A DNA stretch of 64,000 bases from NCBI RefSeq assembly GCF_013376455.1, contig NZ_CP045504.1, positions 2,129,001 through 2,193,000 on the forward strand. Direction: 5' to 3'. Under the pieces are notes generated by a model. The model ran no database searches. It saw only the letters and a list, made by a program, of their open reading frames with translations, and was not told the origin of the DNA. The translations under genes and the position numbers were made by a program. Below are positions 59,971 to 64,000 of the stretch, piece after piece (the first letter of the stretch is position 1; each line of letters begins with the position of its first letter). Origin of the DNA: Desulfolutivibrio sulfodismutans DSM 3696. GTDB lineage: Bacteria > Desulfobacterota > Desulfovibrionia > Desulfovibrionales > Desulfovibrionaceae.

Positions 59971-60014
59971 GTCCTTGAACGGGGGCGACCACACCTTTCG
60001 CCCCGTTCAAGGAC
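59971..60014. promoter_or_regulatory. Long inverted repeat upstream of the Cys-rich gene
   Basis: GTCCTTGAACGGGGGCG (59971-59987) pairs with CGCCCCGTTCAAGGAC (59999-60014), 16 bp with one bulged G, loop of 11 bases. It lies about 135 bases before the gene at 60149 and could be an operator, an attenuator or a terminator. Confidence 0.4.
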
Positions 60015-60148
60015 GTGCATGACGCACCTGTTTTGCCCACACACACCGCCCGCCCGGTTCCGGCCGGTCCCAGCCTGGACCGCGCCGAACGACCGGACCT
60101 CCTGCCTCACGATCTTCAGCGCCCCGCCCGGTGTTGTCGCGGGGCGGC

Positions 60149-60829
60149 ATGGCCCCTGAAGCCTGGCTCGACGCCCTTCCCCAGAAACGCGGCACGGCCG
60201 CCGACGGCGACCTGTCGGCCCTGTGCTCCACGGCCTATCCCTTCCTGTCCGATGCGGCCGTCAGGCGCCAGATCACCCGGCTAAGCGGCTACCTGTCGAA
60301 GCTTGCCGAGTCCATGCGCCGCCGGGTCATCGCCTATTCCCTCTACGTCCGCCAACTCGACGTCATCCAGGCCGCCGCCACCCGGGATTTCTGCCGCGAC
60401 GGCTGTACGCGTCCCCCCGTGGGCTGCTGCAACGCCAACCATTTCGAGATCCTGTCCCTGGCCGACATGATGGTCTCCCGGCCCTCCCCGGCGGCCCTGG
60501 AGCTCTCCCACGTCATCGGCCAGTTGCAACGCCTGGAGACCTCTTTCGAAGTCGAGCACGGCCGCTGCCTCACCCCCGGCCACTGCGACTGCCTGGCCGC
60601 CGACGGCTGCACCCTGCGCCTGTTCAAGTCCCCGCGCTGCGTCCATTTCCTGTGCGCCGAACTGGGCCGCGCCCTGGAGACCCGCTTTGGGCAGGCGGCG
60701 ACGCCCTTTTGCGCGGCCATGGGCCAGGTGGCCGTCCAGACCATCGCCACCACGGCTGATTTCACCGACCCGGGCATCCTGGACGCGGCCGGGTCGCTTT
60801 TCGCCGCAGCGCCCCCTGCCCGGACGTAA
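60149..60829 (+). CDS. Cys-rich protein with YkgJ-like motifs
   Basis: A 226-residue protein without signal peptide. It has twelve cysteines. The arrangement DFCRDGCTRPPVGCCN and then CDCLAADGCTLRLFKSPRCV with HFLC resembles the YkgJ/UPF0153 Zn- or Fe-chelating family, whose pattern is C-x-x-x-C-x-x-C-C followed by g-C-x-x-y-x-x-R-P-x-x-C. Those proteins are often near Fe-S or flagellin-methylating enzymes. The function is unknown. ATG 60149 is preceded by GGGGCGG; an in-frame GTG at 60131 is an alternative. Confidence 0.65.
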   Translation: MAPEAWLDALPQKRGTAADGDLSALCSTAYPFLSDAAVRRQITRLSGYLSKLAESMRRRVIAYSLYVRQLDVIQAAATRDFCRDGCTRPPVGCCNANHFEILSLADMMVSRPSPAALELSHVIGQLQRLETSFEVEHGRCLTPGHCDCLAADGCTLRLFKSPRCVHFLCAELGRALETRFGQAATPFCAAMGQVAVQTIATTADFTDPGILDAAGSLFAAAPPART

Positions 60830-61138
60830 GCGCCACGCGTGTTGCGGCTGTCGCTGCGCGGAGTTTTTTTTCTCCCCCCACGCGTCTTCATGCCTGCCGC
60901 CGACACGCCGCAGATCAAATCCCACATCGGTTTCACCGTATTGGCCCGTAGCGGCAAACCCGTCATTGCGTTGCCCAGAATCGATCCTGCCGCCTTTTGT
61001 TTCTCGACAGCGATATCGCTTTGTGATGTATTCTGCACGTCGTTGGAGTTCCCGCTCCTTTCCTGGCAAAGTCGGATGCTCCCCTTCTGGGTCGACACGG
61101 CATGCCGTTGGCATGGCAAAGGAAATAGGGTCGAACCC
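60830..61138. other. Intergenic region before the tandem hybrid kinase
   Basis: It contains a perfect 12-bp palindrome AGCGATATCGCT at 61009-61020 that could be an operator. No -10/-35 pair is clear, and no gene is supported. Confidence 0.5.
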
Positions 61139-64000
61139 ATGAAAACACCCTCCTGGGTCTCGCCTCCCCAACTGCTGGCGGCCCTGGCCATTCCCTTCGC
61201 CGCCCTGGCCATACAGTGGCTTTTCTGGGGCGCGATCAAGCCCTACGTCTGGTTCCTGTTCTTCCCGGCGGTCTTTTTCAGTTCCTGGGTGGGCGGCCTG
61301 CCCGGCGGCCTTGTCTCGACGGTCCTGTCGGCCGCCATGGTGGCCGTCTTCTTCATGGAGGCGAACCTCGGGCAGATGCTGAGAAATCCCATGAGCCTTC
61401 TGTCCATCGGGGTGTTTTTGTGCATGGGGGTGCTTTTCAGCCTGTCCCACGGTCGGCTGCGCCGGGCCAACCGGCTGGCCGCCGAGGCCCTGGAGTCCGC
61501 CCGCCAGGCCAACGACAAACTCCTGGCGGCCAACGCCGACATCACCCGGCTCTACGAGAAGACCCGGGAGCTCGACGAGCTCAAGACCCGCTTTTTCGCC
61601 AACGTCAGCCACGAATTGCGCACCCCCCTGACCCTGATCCTGGCCCCGGTGGACAGCCTCCTGCGCGACCCCGGACTTGCGCCCGCCCCCCGGGCCAACC
61701 TTGAACTCGTCGCCCGCAACGCCCGCCTGCTCCACCATCACGTCAGCAATCTGCTCGATGTGGCCAAGCTCGACGCCGGACGCATGGCCATGCGCTATTC
61801 CCGGGTCGACATGGCCCATCTGGTCCGATTTTCAGCCTCGCTTTTCGAAATCCTGGCCCGGGACCGGCGTATCCGCTTCACCATGTCCGTCCCCGAATCC
61901 CTGCCGGCCCAGGTCGATGCGGAAAAAACCCAACGCATCCTGCAAAACCTCCTGTCCAACGCCTTCAAATTCACCCCCGACGGCGGGCTCATCGAACTGG
62001 CCCTGGAAGAACGGGACGGACAGGCCGTCCTGATCGTTGCGGACAGCGGGCCGGGCGTTCCCCACGACATGCGCCAGACCGTTTTCGAACGCTTCCGGCA
62101 GGCCGACGACAGCTCCCGCCGCCGCCACGGCGGCACAGGTCTTGGACTGGCCATTGTCCAGGAATTCGTCACGCTGCATGGCGGCGCAATCCTTCTGGAC
62201 GACTCGCCCGACAAGGGTGCCCGGTTCACCGTGACCCTGCCCCTGTGCGCGCCGGAGGGGGCCGCCATCGTGGAGGAACCAAGCTTTTCGGACGAGGCCA
62301 TCTCCCGGCAGATCGTGGAGGAACTCACCCCGGGCCCCGCCAATCCGGCGTCTCCGCTCCCAGACCCTGACCCGTCCCGGGAACTGGTCCTCATCGTCGA
62401 GGACAACCCGGACATGAACGCCTTTCTGGTCGACGCCCTGAACAACGAATTCCGGACGGCCTCGGCCCTCGACGGCCGGGAGGGCCTGGACACGGCCCTG
62501 GCCCTCCGGCCAAGGCTGATCATAAGCGACGTCATGATGCCCGGCATGGACGGCGAGGAGATGGTCCGCCAACTCCGCGACCACCCGGAGACTGCGGACG
62601 TGCCGGTGATCATGCTCACGGCCAAGGCTGACGAAGCCCTGCAAACCCGGCTTTTACGGGACATGGTCCAGGATTTTCTGACCAAGCCCTTTTCCGTCGC
62701 GGAGCTCATGGCCCGTGTCCATGCGCTTCTCAAGGATCGTCGACGCCTGGAAGCCGAGAAAAGAAAAACCCAGGCCCGCTTCGAGGCCACCTTCGAGCAG
62801 GCCGCCGTGGGCATCGCCCATGTGGCCCCGGACGGCCGCTGGCTGCGGGTGAACCGCAAGCTGTGCGATACCCTGGGCTACAGCCGCGATGATCTGCGCC
62901 GCAAAACCTTCCAGGAGATCACCCATCCCGACGACCTGGAGACCGACGTGGGCCACATGGCCCGGCTGCTGTCTGGCGAAATTCCGTCCTACACCATGGA
63001 GAAGCGGTATGTCCGGGCCGACGGCGGCACGGTGTGGGCCCAGCTCACGGTCTCCCTGGTGCGTGATGGCGCCGGACGGCCGGACTATTTCATCTCCGTG
63101 GTGGAGGACATTGGCCGCCGCAAGGGCGTCGAGGCGGCCCTGCGGGAAACCCGGGAACGTTTCACGGTGCTGGTGGAAAACGCCCCGGAGGCCATCTGCA
63201 TCCTGGAGGACGGCCAGGTGATCTACGCCAACACGGCCAGCCAGAGCCTTTTCGGCCTGCCCCGGGAACATGCCCGCGCGGCCCCCTCCATTCTTGACTC
63301 GGTCACGCCCGGGCACCGGGACCGGTTCCAGGCCTGGATCGCCATGCGGGAGGGTGCTGCGGCGGATTCCTCCACCAGCGAGCCCGCCCTGGCGGAGGAA
63401 TTCCGTTTCCTGAAAAAAGGCGGCGGGAGCGTGGACATCGAGGTCTCGGCCGTTCCCCTGTTCTTAAACGGGCGGCGGGACGTGTTGCTGTTCGCCCGGG
63501 ACATCAGCGAACGCAAGCGGGCCTACGAGGAAATCCAAAGCCTGGCCCGGTTCCCCGGGGAAAACCCCAATCCGGTCCTGCGGGTGGCCCCGGACATGAC
63601 CGTTTTGCACGCCAACAAGGCCAGCGCGGCCTTCCTCGACCATTTCCAAAGCGGCCTGGGGCAGCCCTTTCCCGCCCCGCACCAGGAGGACGTGGCCACG
63701 GCCTTCGCCACGGACAGGCCGGTGGTCTTTGAGACGATGGTGGGAAAACGGGCATTCGCCATGACCGTCCACCCCATCCTGAAAAGCGGCTACGTCAACA
63801 TCTACGGACAGGACATCACCGACCGCAAACGGGCCCAGTCCCAACTGGTGGCCGCCAAGGAGGCGGCCGAGGCCGCCAACCTGGCAAAGAGCGAGTTTCT
63901 GGCCACCATGAGCCACGAGATACGCACGCCCCTAAACGGCGTGCTGGGCATGCTCCAACTGGCCCAGACCACCGCCCTGGACGAGGAGCAGGCCCAATAC
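61139..64000 (+). CDS. Large tandem hybrid histidine kinase, truncated by the window edge
   Basis: An open frame of 954 codons with no stop before 64000. The N-terminus has three to four membrane helices ([32 protein letters not shown]) like the DUF4118/KdpD sensor region. A first HisKA ([12 protein letters not shown], His158) with HATPase ([23 protein letters not shown]) follows, then a receiver with Asp464 ([12 protein letters not shown]). At least two PAS domains come next, then a weaker PAS-like stretch, and a second HisKA ([14 protein letters not shown], His926) begins as the window ends. The missing part should hold a second ATPase and possibly more receivers. ATG 61139 follows AAAGGAAATAGGG. 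It is a double-kinase relay protein with unknown ligand. Confidence 0.9.
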   Translation, partial: MKTPSWVSPPQLLAALAIPFAALAIQWLFWGAIKPYVWFLFFPAVFFSSWVGGLPGGLVSTVLSAAMVAVFFMEANLGQMLRNPMSLLSIGVFLCMGVLFSLSHGRLRRANRLAAEALESARQANDKLLAANADITRLYEKTRELDELKTRFFANVSHELRTPLTLILAPVDSLLRDPGLAPAPRANLELVARNARLLHHHVSNLLDVAKLDAGRMAMRYSRVDMAHLVRFSASLFEILARDRRIRFTMSVPESLPAQVDAEKTQRILQNLLSNAFKFTPDGGLIELALEERDGQAVLIVADSGPGVPHDMRQTVFERFRQADDSSRRRHGGTGLGLAIVQEFVTLHGGAILLDDSPDKGARFTVTLPLCAPEGAAIVEEPSFSDEAISRQIVEELTPGPANPASPLPDPDPSRELVLIVEDNPDMNAFLVDALNNEFRTASALDGREGLDTALALRPRLIISDVMMPGMDGEEMVRQLRDHPETADVPVIMLTAKADEALQTRLLRDMVQDFLTKPFSVAELMARVHALLKDRRRLEAEKRKTQARFEATFEQAAVGIAHVAPDGRWLRVNRKLCDTLGYSRDDLRRKTFQEITHPDDLETDVGHMARLLSGEIPSYTMEKRYVRADGGTVWAQLTVSLVRDGAGRPDYFISVVEDIGRRKGVEAALRETRERFTVLVENAPEAICILEDGQVIYANTASQSLFGLPREHARAAPSILDSVTPGHRDRFQAWIAMREGAAADSSTSEPALAEEFRFLKKGGGSVDIEVSAVPLFLNGRRDVLLFARDISERKRAYEEIQSLARFPGENPNPVLRVAPDMTVLHANKASAAFLDHFQSGLGQPFPAPHQEDVATAFATDRPVVFETMVGKRAFAMTVHPILKSGYVNIYGQDITDRKRAQSQLVAAKEAAEAANLAKSEFLATMSHEIRTPLNGVLGMLQLAQTTALDEEQAQY

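Larger units (their letters stand above)
59679..60148. other. Intergenic region rich in inverted repeats
   Basis: It holds a decayed copy of the ppnP 3' end (59743-59780) and three inverted repeats: 59705-59731, 59822-59842 and 59971-60014. No gene with a credible start could be found. The last 100 bases presumably carry the promoter of the Cys-rich gene. Confidence 0.6.

Overview
The window reads as a chromosomal segment of a high-GC, strictly anaerobic, curved Gram-negative bacterium of the Desulfovibrio group (Desulfovibrionaceae, Desulfobacterota). The basis is a siroheme-decarboxylase (Ahb-type) gene, a DVU0524-type FlgM-associated protein, a branched-chain amino-acid ABC transporter paired with a phenylacetate-CoA ligase, sigma-54-like promoters, and GC-rich palindromic intergenic repeats of a kind I associate with this group. 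No rRNA, phage, transposase or CRISPR array was seen. This assignment is inferred from gene content; no database was searched.

Layout. 1-3.2 kb: the start of a minus-strand gene at the left edge, then an argJ / HD-nucleotidase / metallophosphoesterase operon. 3.2-6.6 kb: small secreted proteins and a 1.1-kb gene-free stretch with a duplicated hairpin. 6.7-11.2 kb: secA, a siroheme-decarboxylase subunit and a diguanylate cyclase with a degenerate receiver. 11.5-15.1 kb: a Pro-rich repeat protein, a secreted protein, a DedA protein, and a divergent cyclase/AraC pair. 15.2-23.3 kb: minus-strand livJ-livJ-livHMGF, a PilZ protein and paaK. 23.6-34.4 kb: a secreted protein, an M99 (Csd4-like) peptidoglycan carboxypeptidase, cmk-hisC, a universal stress protein, a flagellum-associated gene with a sigma-54-like promoter, thpR and an algJ/algI-like O-acetylation pair, and a methyltransferase. 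34.4-41.3 kb: an eight-gene envelope operon containing a duplicated two-gene cassette. 41.8-43.7 kb: pyrF, a MerR-like regulator and tRNA-Leu(CAG).

43.8-54.0 kb is the most unusual region. It holds two giant membrane kinases, each with two or three periplasmic solute-binding sensor domains, a CheA-like Hpt domain and a CheA-like ATPase, but no CheW-like domain. They flank a CheX-like phosphatase, a stand-alone CheY-like receiver, a PAS histidine kinase and a PAS-GGDEF cyclase. Five of these genes (53978 to 47802) are joined by 4-base overlaps or a 3-base gap, so they look like one transcription unit. The likely role is a chemotaxis-like phosphorelay that reads periplasmic solutes and feeds c-di-GMP signalling.

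54.2-64 kb: a PP-loop tRNA-modification-type enzyme, an XRE-PAS regulator, a Cys-rich mini-protein, a metallo-beta-lactamase-fold protein, glgB, ppnP followed by a decayed copy of its own 3' end, a YkgJ-like Cys-rich protein, and a large tandem hybrid histidine kinase that runs off the right edge.

Starts were chosen by ribosome-binding site, signal peptide and family fit, so many differ from the longest open frame.
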